Source: Zygnema cylindricum (taxonomy: Eukaryota; Streptophyta; Zygnematophyceae; Zygnematales; Zygnemataceae). From it: a stretch of 64,000 nt of DNA. A program made the position numbers and the translations under genes. The stretch spans positions 380,107 to 444,106 of the forward strand of contig JBBHKE010003104.1 of the NCBI GenBank assembly GCA_037447655.1, in the 5' to 3' direction. The notes below the pieces were generated by a model. It did not search any database. It was not told the DNA's origin and worked only from the letters and a program-made list of their open reading frames with translations. Below, piece after piece: positions 1-10,295 of this stretch. Numbering within the stretch: position 1 is the first letter of the stretch; each line of letters begins with the position of its first letter.

Positions 1-1055
1 ATACCCATTATAGTTTCATCCCTCTGAAATAAGACTTTCTGTGTGCTCAGTTCCACCTCAGAATTCAAAGTTAGAATATGAGTTTTGGACACATTCACCC
101 ACTTTGACTTTCCCTTATAAATGCAGCCACCCTCGAAGGCAAAAACTATGAATGACTACACACTTCTGTATCCTGGACTCCCCTGAGTCTGCAACAAAAA
201 GAATCAATGAAAATAGTCAAGTAAATTGATAGATATGAATGGTCAAAGATGACCCTTTTGTATAGAAGCTCTCTCGGAGAGAGGCTGCTATTTTCTAAAT
301 TTTCTAAGTCCTATCTTTCTCTAAAACTTTATTTAATGACGTACGGCACCAATCAAATTACTATGTCGTATAGAAAAGTACATGTGCCGGTGTACTTTCT
401 GTACGGCCATCGTACGACATGGCCAAAACACCGATACGTGTTATATCGAGATTTGTTCTTGTATTCTCTAGAGTTGTCGCAATCCAACGTTGTCGCGCCA
501 CGTGTCATATGACATGGCGATGATAGTAAAACGCCAAAAGTACATATTTTGTGATCGCGGCGCCTATCGTGGCTATCGATCAAAACGGGATACAACTATA
601 GGCGTTGAAACTACACGCACGGTATTTGTTTCGTCTTCGAAACAAATGCGAGGTATCCGTTTCATTTAGTACATTAAAATCGTACAAAAACTGTATCTAT
701 GCATTGCGTATCGATATCCTGTTTAATAAACTACTCTATGTGTAACATAATAAATATATATAAAACCTAATATCAATCATTAATCCTAGACTTATAGGTT
801 AAGGCTTCCGGCTAATTTGACGGACGACAGGTACCCAGGTCAAATCCCGGGTCCATCAAATATTTTAAGTAACTCAATCGAGATTTGCCTTCCAATCCTC
901 TTTAGACAGCCTAGGCAGCCATGGATCTAACTCCTCCTCAAGTCTTCAGTGACTGCGCAAGTGTGGGGACTTGAGTGAAGAGTTAGAGGCAAGCTCTCAT
1001 TGTTTTGGCTTTTATTTAACACTCTCTAAACCTATATAATACTTAAATTTCAACA
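1..1055 (-). mobile_element. Partial LTR of the tRNA-like-bearing Copia family
   Basis: This is a minus-strand LTR cut by the window edge. The boundary at 1051-1055 reads CAACA on the plus strand (TGTTG on the element strand). It is followed at 1056-1066 by a purine tract on the element strand (GGGGGAGG), so this is a 3' LTR next to a polypurine tract. Positions 1-240 match the U5 side of the solo LTR at 28391-29696. A tRNA-like cassette lies at about 785-860 on the plus strand, with the B-box-like GGTCAAATCCC and a closing stem TTGACGGAC/GTCCATCAA. The internal region of its own element is not recognisable. Confidence 0.7.
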
Positions 1056-1179
1056 CCTCCCCCGCTGGTGCTAGACCCAAACAGGTAGGATCTACGAAAG
1101 GTAAATTCTACCGAATTGGTCTTTTCTGCAATCTGAATAATTGCAGAGAGGCTAATGTCGTACTTTCTTGTGCGAGCCA

Positions 1180-1608
1180 TTATTCCACATTCCTTCGGAT
1201 GGAGACATTGAACCCTTGCACGTAACGATCCACGGCTTTGTCCCCCGTCATCGTTGGTATTTGAACCTTGTATTCCAAGAATCGCTGAGTGTATTGTAAC
1301 ACTAAGGTGCATTGCTTTAGAACCAAGATTTTGTCCATCGCAGCCTTGACCGTGTTTATGGGTTGCTAAGTGTCACGGAGAAGCTGAATAAAAAGGGTCC
1401 AATTAGCGGGTATCTTCTCTCTCTTGACCATGGTCCTCCACCATGCTCTTGCTGCTCCTTTAAGAAGACCGCCCGCATAATGAATCTTCTCAAGATGCGA
1501 TAGGCTGCGAAAATTCTCCAGGTAATGCGGAATAGAAAACAACCACGCCTCGAGATTCTTGTGTCTTACTGGGTGAAACTCGCCGGGAAGTTTAAACTTA
1601 GGTCGCAT
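1180..1608 (-). pseudogene. Retrotransposon gag fragment, frameshifted
   Basis: The open stretch 1366-1608 encodes about 80 residues of a Retrotrans_gag-like domain, with the typical KGAARAWWR block. Continuing in another frame, 1180-1365 adds the block around YTQRFLEYKVQIP and DRYVQGF before a stop, so the gag is broken by one frameshift and truncated. It lies downstream, on the minus strand, of the LTR at 1798-2241 and its conventional primer site, and probably belongs to that element. Protease and polymerase are absent. The family (Ty3-like or a Copia relative) cannot be settled from this fragment. Confidence 0.6.
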
Positions 1609-1782
1609 TAAATCTCTCTCTAGCCTCCATGAGTTATTTCACCAAGACGAGACTCCAAGTTTGCGACGGTGTCACTCAGGTGAGCATTTTGTAATCTAAG
1701 GTTTTCTAACTCTTGAAAAACTTGCGCCAACATGTCCGCTGTGGATACGCCATGCTCTCCTATGCTGTTGAGTCATGAGTAT

Positions 1783-1796
1783 CAACTTTGATACCA
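1783..1796 (-). other. Primer-binding site, conventional initiator tRNA-Met type
   Basis: On the minus strand TGGTATCAAAGTTG follows the LTR end after one base. It is close to the plant LTR-retrotransposon primer site TGGTATCAGAGC, which pairs with the 3' end of initiator tRNA-Met. It contrasts with the anticodon-arm primer sites of the main Copia family in this window. Confidence 0.65.
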
Positions 1797-1797
1797 A

Positions 1798-2241
1798 TGT
1801 AAACGGGATAGTAATAAACACCACACCCACAATGCACAGCGGAATAACCCCCAGAATCCCCTCGTAGCAACAACAGAGATACACATCATTCACAGTAAGA
1901 GTTGAACTTTATTAATAGGAAGGAGATTACAAGTTGGAAGCTCACTGCGAAAGTCTCCTGCCAAAGAGTCCCCCTTTGACTGAGTCAATTTGCTATTTAA
2001 ACTGGCTAGCTGACTGTCCACTTGGCATTACACTTATGTACACGTGGACCTTCTCCGTCGACCACGATCTTTCAAAGCTACCTTCTAGAACAATATGGTT
2101 CAAAATACATTCTGCGGCGTTGCTGTGCTGCCACACTGCACTGCTATGCTACATCTCTAAGTTGCAGCGCTGCTATGCTGCGCCAATCTGGCATCGCAGG
2201 TGCAGTGCTCTGAAACGCAACAATATTAGCCCCGTTTTTAC
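1798..2241 (-). mobile_element. Short LTR of an old retroelement
   Basis: The sequence begins TGTAAACGGG next to the primer site. It ends near 2241 with CCCGTTTTTAC, an imperfect inverted match to the start, giving an LTR of about 440 bp. An AATAAA-type polyadenylation signal lies on the minus strand near 1909. The outer boundary is uncertain by about 20 bp because the expected terminal bases are mutated. Confidence 0.5.
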
Positions 2242-2594
2242 CCGTAAGGTATAAAATTATGTAACCCTGATACAATTGCTGTCTTAAAAGCTTCCCAATC
2301 AGCATTATCAAGAATCAAATTAGACCTCCTCTGAGTGTAATAACAAATCAGAGCATCACCTTTCAGACAGCTAACAACAAAAGAAGTGTAATCATCACAA
2401 TCATAGTTTCCAGATTCTAAATAATACTCTATATGAAAAATCGAAGCATCTAACTCATCAATCTTCTTACCATTAAATGATGGTGCTTCATTGATAGACA
2501 ATTTGGGATCCCTTATCTTCTTAGGTCTATCGTGATTATCTTCCCCTAAAACTGGCTTTTCTCTTACTGCTCCCACCCTTTTGGTCATTAACAT
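2238..2594 (-). pseudogene. Gag N-terminal fragment of a second LTR element
   Basis: This open frame of 118 codons contains the order expected of Retrotrans_gag proteins: a SFNGKKIDELDASIFHIEYY block, then CLKGDALICYY, then DWEAFKTAIV. It starts MLMTKRVGAV, about 970 bp downstream of a primer-binding site and LTR at 3551-3960 on the same strand, so 2595-3550 is the untranslated leader. The fragment ends abruptly at the junction with the LTR at 1798-2241, so the rest of the element is missing. Confidence 0.6.
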
Positions 2595-3550
2595 TATTTT
2601 TGGTGTGAATTAAATTAATTAGCTCATCCAATTTTTGATTTGAAACATTTCCATTTTCCTTAACATCCTTCAATTTATTTTTCAACTTTGAAATTGTTTC
2701 ATCCACAGCAACAGCATGATTATTATACTTTTGACTAATTTTTCAACACATTCAAGGCATTTTCCATATCACGTTTCCATGCAGAATTTTCCATTATCAC
2801 ACAATCAAATCAAGGAATAAAAGGTAGAGTATAATTATCTAAAAGAGTTTGCAGCAGATTTGAAGACCTCAAATTTCTCCAATCTTAGCCTTCCTTTCTT
2901 TAACAAATCTTTTGAAATATATCAAAATCTGAAAATCAAATAAACATTAAAAGTAAGTGAGTGAAAATTCAATATTCCCAAACATCGAAATAGAAAGAAA
3001 AAAATTTTCCCCTCAAATTTTGCAGCTGCAAAATCCAACGCTCTCAAAGGTAAATTCAACCACAAATTTTGCAACAGTAAAATTGAAAGCAATCAAAGGT
3101 AACAATTTAGGGTTTGAAAAGTTTTAAGTCATTTCTGGACTCCTTTGCTTTTGAAGAAGTAAAGTGCTCCACTTTCGTTCTCCACCATTAACAAATTTCC
3201 CATTTCCCACTACATCAGGATCTTTTGTTCTCTAATCCTCACATCCTCACCTTTCATGGCTTCAAGCCCTCCCTCTACATATGAATCATTGCTAGGAGAA
3301 GGCAAGTTTGTTTGGCCTCTGGGTTATTGGAGTGAGTTTCAGCGGTGGCTACACTGCCCACCCCGCCTTAGTCCTTAGGAGCTGAGCTCGCCCTATATCT
3401 AACCAGCTGCCGTTGGTAGTGTGATCACCCGGTTTCCCTCCAACCCCGTACCAGTTCACATTGTGGTTCTAGTGACACAGGTTAGAGCACCCTCACCGGT
3501 CACGACAGTCGATATTCGAGTGAACAAACTTCTCTTTGGTTTCTAACCAA
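2595..3550 (-). other. Leader region of the truncated LTR element
   Basis: I see no coding frame here on the element strand. By position it is the 5' leader between primer site and gag of the element whose LTR is 3566-3960. The part near 3310-3540 is GC-richer than the rest. Confidence 0.4.
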
Positions 3551-3563
3551 AGCTTTGATACCA
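3551..3563 (-). other. Primer-binding site, conventional type
   Basis: On the minus strand TGGTATCAAAGCT starts two bases after the LTR end CCTATTACA. It matches the plant initiator tRNA-Met 3'-end primer site with one difference in the core. Confidence 0.7.
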
Positions 3564-3565
3564 TA

Positions 3566-3960
3566 TGTAATAGGATTTCTAATCTCTCTGAAAATCACAT
3601 TACTTCAATCAGTTTAAACCACACATTCCACAAATTGTAAAGTACACATCCACATTGGAAAGCACTCACATAAGGATAAACTTTGAATTAGATGAAGCTT
3701 CTGTCCACTTAACATTAGCTTGGTCTCTAACCAACGTGGCTCAACCCTTCTCATTAATGTATTTTCCTCTACTCTTCACTCTTAAATATAATATCTCTTT
3801 AATACTAAAACACTACTTAATTAGTAAGAGATTTTAGTGTGAAAATGCCTATGCTCCAATTTGGTTTTAATCGCTAAGGACGAAGATCAATCAGAATTTT
3901 GTCAAACTTTTCTCGAAGGAAAAGATGTTTACTCTCCTTTAAGACTTCACTATTTATCCA
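3566..3960 (-). mobile_element. LTR of the truncated element
   Basis: The LTR is about 395 bp, begins TGGATAAATAG and ends CCTATTACA on the minus strand, and is followed by the primer site. Its upper edge is exactly where the 3' LTR of Copia A loses its U5 end. It therefore either inserted into that LTR or marks a deletion junction. Confidence 0.5.
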
Positions 3961-4828
3961 TAGCAAAAAGAATCTCTGAATTTGCTCCCCTGAGGAGTAA
4001 GTTATGAAGGGTCAAAGTTTACCTTTTGTACAAGAGCTCTCTGGGAGAGAGGGTCTAATCGATCAAATTTTTCTAAGTCCTATCTCTCTCTAAAACTCTA
4101 TCTATTGAAGTACGGCACCAATCTTAATAGTGTATCGTACATAAAGGTACATGTGCCGATGTACTTTATGTACGGATATTGTACAACATGGCCAAAAAGT
4201 CGACACATGTCATTTTTGGATTCGTTCTTAGAATCCCAGGAGATGTCGTAATCCAATGTGATTGTGCCACGTGGCAATTGACGTGACGTCAACCGAAAAC
4301 CGCCGAAAACCTTTTCCACGATCTCGGCATGCTTCGTGGCCGTCCGATTAAGCCGGATTACATTCGTGACCGTCATAAATACTTCCGCAGTATTTATTTC
4401 GCTTTCTAAACAAAATGCGCAGTATTCGTTTCGGATGTTCCGTACGCCGTACTTTACAAACTGTATCTATGTTTAAAGATCCCGTTAAATGAAATAGACT
4501 ACGTGTTAACATTTAAATAACTATCAAACCATATATCTTCATCCATGATGGCAGACTAAATCGCTAAGGCTACAGGCTAAGTGTTGGACGGTAGGTACCC
4601 GGTTCAAATCCGTACGTCAATTTATATTTTGGTAAATCTACCAAAATCTACAACCCGTAACTCTATCTCTAATCATTATAGGCAGCCATGGCTCTAGCTC
4701 CCTCTTCAACCTTCAATGACTACGACAAGTGTGGGAGCTGAAGAGAGAAGTTAGAGGCAGACTACCTCGGCTTCTTTTCTGCATTTTACCAAACCTAAAA
4801 ATACTAAAATAACCTTTTTATTTCTACA
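3960..4828 (-). mobile_element. 3' LTR of Copia A (truncated)
   Basis: It starts TGTAGAAATAAAAAGG on the minus strand, directly after the polypurine tract, and matches 15700-16563 closely. It stops at 3960 where the other copy continues. A tRNA-like cassette lies at about 4555-4620 (plus strand), with GGTTCAAATCC as the B-box-like loop. Confidence 0.8.
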
Positions 4829-4841
4829 CTCCCCTTATTTT

Positions 4842-7800
4842 CTAGTCACTCTTTCTTTTAAGACCACACTTCTCCTGGCAGAAAATTAGTTTAGGGGAAG
4901 GAACAAGTTTGGTCATCATATCAGCTACCATTTCACTATCTGGTTTATACTCCAAACTGATTATCTTGTTTTCTACTTTCTCCCTAACAAAGCTAAGCCT
5001 AATGTCCATGTGTTTGGCTTTAAAGTGATGTTTAGGATTGGCAGAAATGGCAATGGCAGCCTGATTATCACAAAACACTTTTTGGACACCACTCTTAAGT
5101 TGACCAAGCTCATCGAGCAAAGACTTGACCCACATTAATTCTTTTACAGCAGAGCAAGAAGCCATGTACTCAGCTTCCATGGTGGACTGAGCAATGACTT
5201 TTTGCTGCTTAGTGCTCCTGCAGCAAGCCCGATCACCCACATACAATACATATCCAGATATGCATCTCCTCATAGGAGCATCCCCATAGCTAGCATCACT
5301 CCAAGTGGTGATGTCAGTATTGTTCCCACCCAAATGCAACCATAGATCCCTAGTCCCTATGAGATATATAAGGACTCTCTTAGCTGCCTCCCAATTTTTC
5401 TTAGTGGGAGCATTCAGACTCCTACTTAGTACTCCTACAGCTGCGGCTATGTCCGGACGGGTACAATTCATAAAATATATTAGGCTGCCCACTACTTGTC
5501 TATAAGGGATGGTCTGCATAAATCTTTTCTCTTCCGGGCCTACCTCATCATCTAAGATTATAACTCCCTCTTCCTCACTCCCCTCACTTCCCTTTTTTAA
5601 TTCCATAGGAGTGGTACAACTATTAGCCTTGTCCATTTGAAATTTTTCTAACATGTTTCCAATGGCCTCTTTTTGAGTTAATCTTATTATTTTTCTATCT
5701 CTATCTCTCTCTACCTGAATTCCCAAAATATACCTTGCTTCTCCCATATCCTTCATCTCAAATCTTCCTTTTAAATCATTTTTCAACTTATTTATTTTAT
5801 CCATAGATTTACTTAAAACAAGCAAATCATCGACATAAATTGCAATAAAAATAATTCCTTCCTCATCTTCAAACAAATATATAGAGTGATCTGAGCTGAT
5901 CCGAATATATCCCAAACCTGTAAAAAACTCATCGAGCTTCTTGTTCCATTGTCGGGGCGCCTGTTTCAGCCCATACATAGATTTGATCAATCGGCATACC
6001 TTGCTTTCCTCCCCTTGCTCCACAAATCCTTCGGGCTGTCGCATAAAAATTTCCTCTTCCAACTCTCCATGTAGGAAGGCCGTCTTGATGTCCCTCTGAT
6101 GCACTTTCATGTCTTCTGCTGCCGCCATATTGAGAAGTATCCAAACCGAAAGAAACCTAACAACCAGAGCAAAAGTCTCCTCGTAGTCAATTCCCTCTTT
6201 CTGGGTAAATCCCTTCGCCACTAACCGAGCCTTGTAGCGCTCAATGGTGTTATCCCGGTTGAGTTTCAGCTTAAATACCCACTTACACCCATTTGGTTTC
6301 CTCTCAAGAGGACAATCCACCAACTCCCATGTATCGGCCGCCATAATTGAGGCCATCTCCTCATTTATGGCTGTTTTCCACCGGTTTCTTTCAGGACAAG
6401 TCATTGCCTCATTATAAGTTTGAGGTTCATCGGGGTGAGACAGTTTGGTTACCTTATTGTTAACTTGTCTCTCTTGCAGTCTTTTGCTGCTTCTTCTTCC
6501 TCCCTCAAACTCGGTTGCCGGATTAGATGGTTCTCTTGGATTTTTCCGAAAAGTTTCTACTTCTCCCCTATCCCTTGATTCTGGGTCGATTTCCACCACG
6601 TCTTCCGCTTCGGTTGGAGTTAATACTAGGGGTTCCACATTTGGGTCCTTCTCGATCTGATCCGTACCTGCAAGATCATCATCTTGTTCAAATCCTGGAT
6701 AGTTAGGAAGCTCAAAGTCATCAGAATTTTCTGACTCAAATCTGATCTTAATTGTCTTTGTATGCTTAAAGGGATCAATAGATTTTCCTTCATCCATAAC
6801 CACTAGATGCTTCACTAGAATAATATCCTCTCTTTTGAGATCATAGACTCTATATCCTTTTACATCTTCATCATATCCTAGTAGATATCCTGGTTTTCCT
6901 TTTGGGTCTAACTTCCAGTTTGACCGATCTGTGTCTAAACTGAACACTTGACTACCAAAAACCTTTAAGTGTGAAACATCTGGTTTTTGGCCTGTCCATC
7001 TCTCATAAGGTGTTTGGCCTTTTAGTGCTGAAGTAAGAACTCTATTTTTGAGATAATTTGCACAGTTCATTGCTTCGGCCCAAAACTTCTTTCCTATCTT
7101 CTTATCGGACAGCATACTCCTAGGACTATCACTCAGTGTTCTATTTAATCTTTCAGCTACACCATTCTGCTCAGGATTTTCAGGAACTGTCTTTTGGTGT
7201 TGCACTCCATCTTCTCTCAAAAAATCCTCAAACTGGTTAGAGGTATACTCTCCACCATTGTCACTCCTTACTCTCTTGATTGAGGTTTCATGGAGTTTTT
7301 CACTCCATGCTTTATACTGTTTAAAGCATTCCTGAGCCTCTGACTTATTTTTCAAAAAATACACCCTGGAATACTGAGACCAATCATCGGTGATAGTCAT
7401 CATAAATCTCTTTCCCCCGGGTGATGGCAATCTGGCCGGCCCCCAAATATCTGTGTGTACTAAATCTAGAATCTTTTCTCCCTTTTAGGTGGGAGTTTTT
7501 GGGAAGGGTAACCTGTGTGCTTTACCTTGAGCACATCCACTACAATCACTTAGATTCTCACTTTCACCGAACTGAATTCCTTCCACTACTCCCATATTTT
7601 TCATCTCTCTTAACTTATCTAGATTCACATGCCCAAGCCTCTTATGCCACATCATTATATCATGAACACTAGCATAATAAAGTTTCTTCTTTTCATTGCT
7701 TAAAATCAGCCTAAACATCCCTTTACTACCTTTTTCAGCAGTGAAATAAACTACCTCCTCAAAGCTAGCAGTAAAGACTCCTTTCCTAGTACTAGTATCA

Positions 7801-9200
7801 AAACCCTTATCATCTAAAACAGACGTAGAGATGACGTTTTTGTTCAGCTCCAGAATAAACAACACATCGGAGAATGTAACTATAGATGTCTTTCCTTCTA
7901 CTTACACTTTTAGATCTACCGATCCTACAACACTAGTAGTGACTATCCTCCCATCCCCGTACTCTATCTCTACGGTGGGAATCTTTCGTATCTTAGTGAA
8001 CAGGTGTTTATCTTTACACATGTGCATGGATGCTCTTGAATCTACAATCCAGCCTGCTTCACCTGTCAATCCACCGAAAGCACATTTCTGTTTTCGTGGA
8101 ATTTCGACCTCGTTTTTCGTTTCCAACTCCTCATTCAATAGGAGTTCATCGTCCTCGTCCTCGGATTGCGCCTGATGTACCTGTGTCACAAGGGCCTTTT
8201 TCTTTCCTCTCGGGGGTCCACCAGTCTGCCCCTCCTTTAACCGCAGCTCGGTTAACTTAGTGTATTCAGCCATATAGTGCCCGGGTTTCTTACAAAAATG
8301 GCACAGTCCCTTAGGAGTCCTTAGTCCGAACTCCTCGGTCTGATTTTTCTGCCCATCCCCTCGATAATTTCCAACCTGATTTCTGGAATCATTGTTTCGC
8401 CAATCGGTCCCGGCTGCCAAAGCTTGCCCACTCTTTCCTCCCCTTCGGATCTCAATTGTATTCTCGCGAACGAGAATCATCCCTACCACTGAATTCCAAA
8501 TCCACCTTGAGTTCGCCAAGTCCTGCACACGGTTGACTATGTTCTCGAACTCCTCGGGTAACTTCATCATTAAACAGTTAACCTTTTCCCTTTCACTAAA
8601 TACTTTTCCAGCACTTTCTAGTTCCATGAAAAATGTAGCAAGCTCATTGCAAAAATCCAACATCTTCCCCCCTTTGTATACATACTCTTTAATTTTCTGA
8701 TCAGCCAACTGTTGTTGCTGAATCGTACCACTTCGGTAAATCTCTATGAGAGCCATCCAAAGATCGGATGCCCTCTCTTCTTGCAAATGGGGAGATGCAA
8801 GCCTTTGAGTAAGATGGCGGAGGATGAAGTGCTTATCCGCCATATTGTTGTAGTCCCACGTATCGATATCATTCTCGTCGTTCCTCGGAATAGGTGACAT
8901 GAATGCCGAACCGGTTGCTATTTGTGTGACCGTCTCCTTCTCCTTGCCTTTGTCCACCACCTCTCCTTCCTTTGTCTCCTCTGTTGAAGATGAATCTGCA
9001 TCTCTAGTGAATTTTCCTCTAGTAAACCCTGGAGGTATCCCAAGACTGGATGGACGCCTCACCCGTCCTCTCACTATTCCCCAAAACCGTTTCACCCATA
9101 GAGCTCCTGTCATCATACTTTCCCAGTATATGAAGCCAGCTCCATTGAATATGGGCACCCTAGATGGTGGGCCCATAACCTGTAACTCTGAGACCACCAT
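4842..9200 (-). pseudogene. Copia A gag-pol polyprotein, two in-frame stops
   Basis: This is a single 1453-codon frame in Ty1/copia order: gag (UBN2-like), zinc knuckle, aspartic protease, integrase, reverse transcriptase and RNase H. Visible landmarks are the integrase zinc motif around WHKRLGHV and DCSGCAQGK, RSDNGGEY of the DDE core, the polymerase motif YVDDLLVLS, and WSDASYGDAP with DNQAAI of RNase H. TAA stops at 7902-7904 and 7485-7487 interrupt it where Copia B has Leu and Tyr. The protease triad reads DSR instead of DSG, and the last cysteine of the zinc knuckle is Tyr. The ATG at 9200 lies 20 bp inside the 5' LTR, as in Copia B. Confidence 0.85.
9168..9180 (-). other. Primer-binding site of Copia A, tRNA anticodon-arm type
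   Basis: Directly after the LTR the minus strand reads GGTTATGGGCCCA. This is the exact complement of TGGGCCCATAACC from the anticodon arm of eukaryotic initiator tRNA-Met, as in Drosophila copia. The site lies inside the gag frame and encodes part of a QVMGP block. Confidence 0.75.
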
Positions 9201-9294
9201 AGGACCTCAGAGTAGGCAGCTCACACGAAGCCTCTAGGATAACCCTGACCCCTTTGTGTTTCAGCAAGAATAACTGCCACCCTGGCAGACCAAA
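9181..9294 (-). mobile_element. 5' LTR of Copia A, U5-side part
   Basis: This is the inner 114 bp of the 5' LTR, separated from the rest (15645-16563) by Copia B. It matches the end of the solo LTR at 18866-19908, including the block around GGAGGTCTCAGAG. Confidence 0.8.
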
Positions 9295-10295
9295 TGTTGA
9301 AATAAGTAGTTTTTGTATTTTATAGTTTAAAATAAATTAGCGGAAACATATATAAGAAATGATGGCAGCCTGCCTCCATCTCTTCTCTCTCTCCCCCATA
9401 CTTGTTGTAGTCACTAAAAGAGAGAGAGAGCGATGGAGCCATGGCTGCTTCAGCTCCATAGGAAGGACTAAAGAGTGACTTAAGTCACTCTCAACAAAAG
9501 GTTGAGTCCGGCAGGACTCGAACCCCCGACCGGTAGAGCGCGGCGTAGCCGTTAGCTCTAACTAGTCTGTCGTAGAAGTCCGTTAGATTATATTGGGTTT
9601 CATTCATATATAAACTGTTGTATAGTACCGAAATGATCTAACTGGAATATAAAACGAAACGAACATAGAACTTGTTAAAGTTTAGTGCGAAACGTCATTT
9701 CGCACGAAACAAATGAAACAGACACTTTTAACGGTCGACATTTAATGTCGGATTTAATCCGACGGCGCACGTTGTCGCCGAGATCGCGGAATGGTCACTT
9801 TGGATTTTATGGACGTGGCATGACGTGGCGCCGCGTGGAAGGATGACATTCGGTCGCGGGAATTCCGAAGGAAATACGGACAAGTGGAAAAATGACACGC
9901 GTCCACTCAAGAGCCTTGTCGTACACCGGCCGTACAGAAAGTACATCGGCCATAGTACCTTTCTGTACTTTACAGTAATACGATTGGTTCGTACTTTAGT
10001 AGATAGGGGTTGTGAGAGGGATTTAGGACTTAGGAAATTTTTGGTAGACAGACACCTCTCTCTAAGAGAGCTTTGTATAAATTGGCATTTTTGCCGGCTT
10101 ATAACTTATCGCCTGGTTGGCCGTTTTCAGTGATTCTTTTTCTACGCACTCAAGGGAGTCTAGGCTACACAGGGGTGCAGTCAAATTCTCAGTTTGCCTT
10201 CTTGGGCAGAAGTGGTCGTGGCTTAAAGTGGGTTAGTTAAATACTATCTAGAGGCTTCCTGTATTCTGTAGTCCAATGGAGGACACAGAATTGCA
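9295..10295 (+). mobile_element. 5' LTR of Copia B
   Basis: It begins TGTTGAAATAAG and ends GAATTGCA. The antisense tRNA-like cassette is at about 9500-9580 (minus), with GGTTCGAGTCC as B box and GTTAGAGC resembling an A box. ACGTGG/GACGTGG motifs cluster at 9811-9840 and GTAC motifs at 9915-9995. A TATA box follows at 10076. The last 20 bp already contain the gag ATG (10276). Confidence 0.9.
10076..10083 (+). promoter_or_regulatory. TATA box of the Copia B LTR promoter
   Basis: TATAAATT follows a CTCTCTCTAAGAGAG inverted repeat and the ACGT and GTAC motif clusters. By the usual spacing, transcription would start near 10105-10110, making 9295 to about 10107 the U3 region. The solo LTR at 18547-20905 has TATAAAAGG at the equivalent place; other copies have TACAAAAGG. 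Confidence 0.6.

Noticed and set aside
1-2241. A single element with gag 1180-1608 and LTRs 1-1055 and 1798-2241
   Set aside because: The two LTRs are unrelated in sequence and primer type, so they belong to different elements that are now juxtaposed.
5305-6660. Plus-strand open frames across the Copia A pol region
   Set aside because: They are antisense shadows of the polyprotein, with no domain of their own; the same applies to minus-strand frames across Copia B.
9500-9580. A genuine tRNA gene on the minus strand
   Set aside because: The A and B boxes are recognisable, but there is no complete 5' acceptor strand, anticodon arm or matching acceptor stem. It recurs at the same place in all family LTRs, so it is called a tRNA-like cassette.
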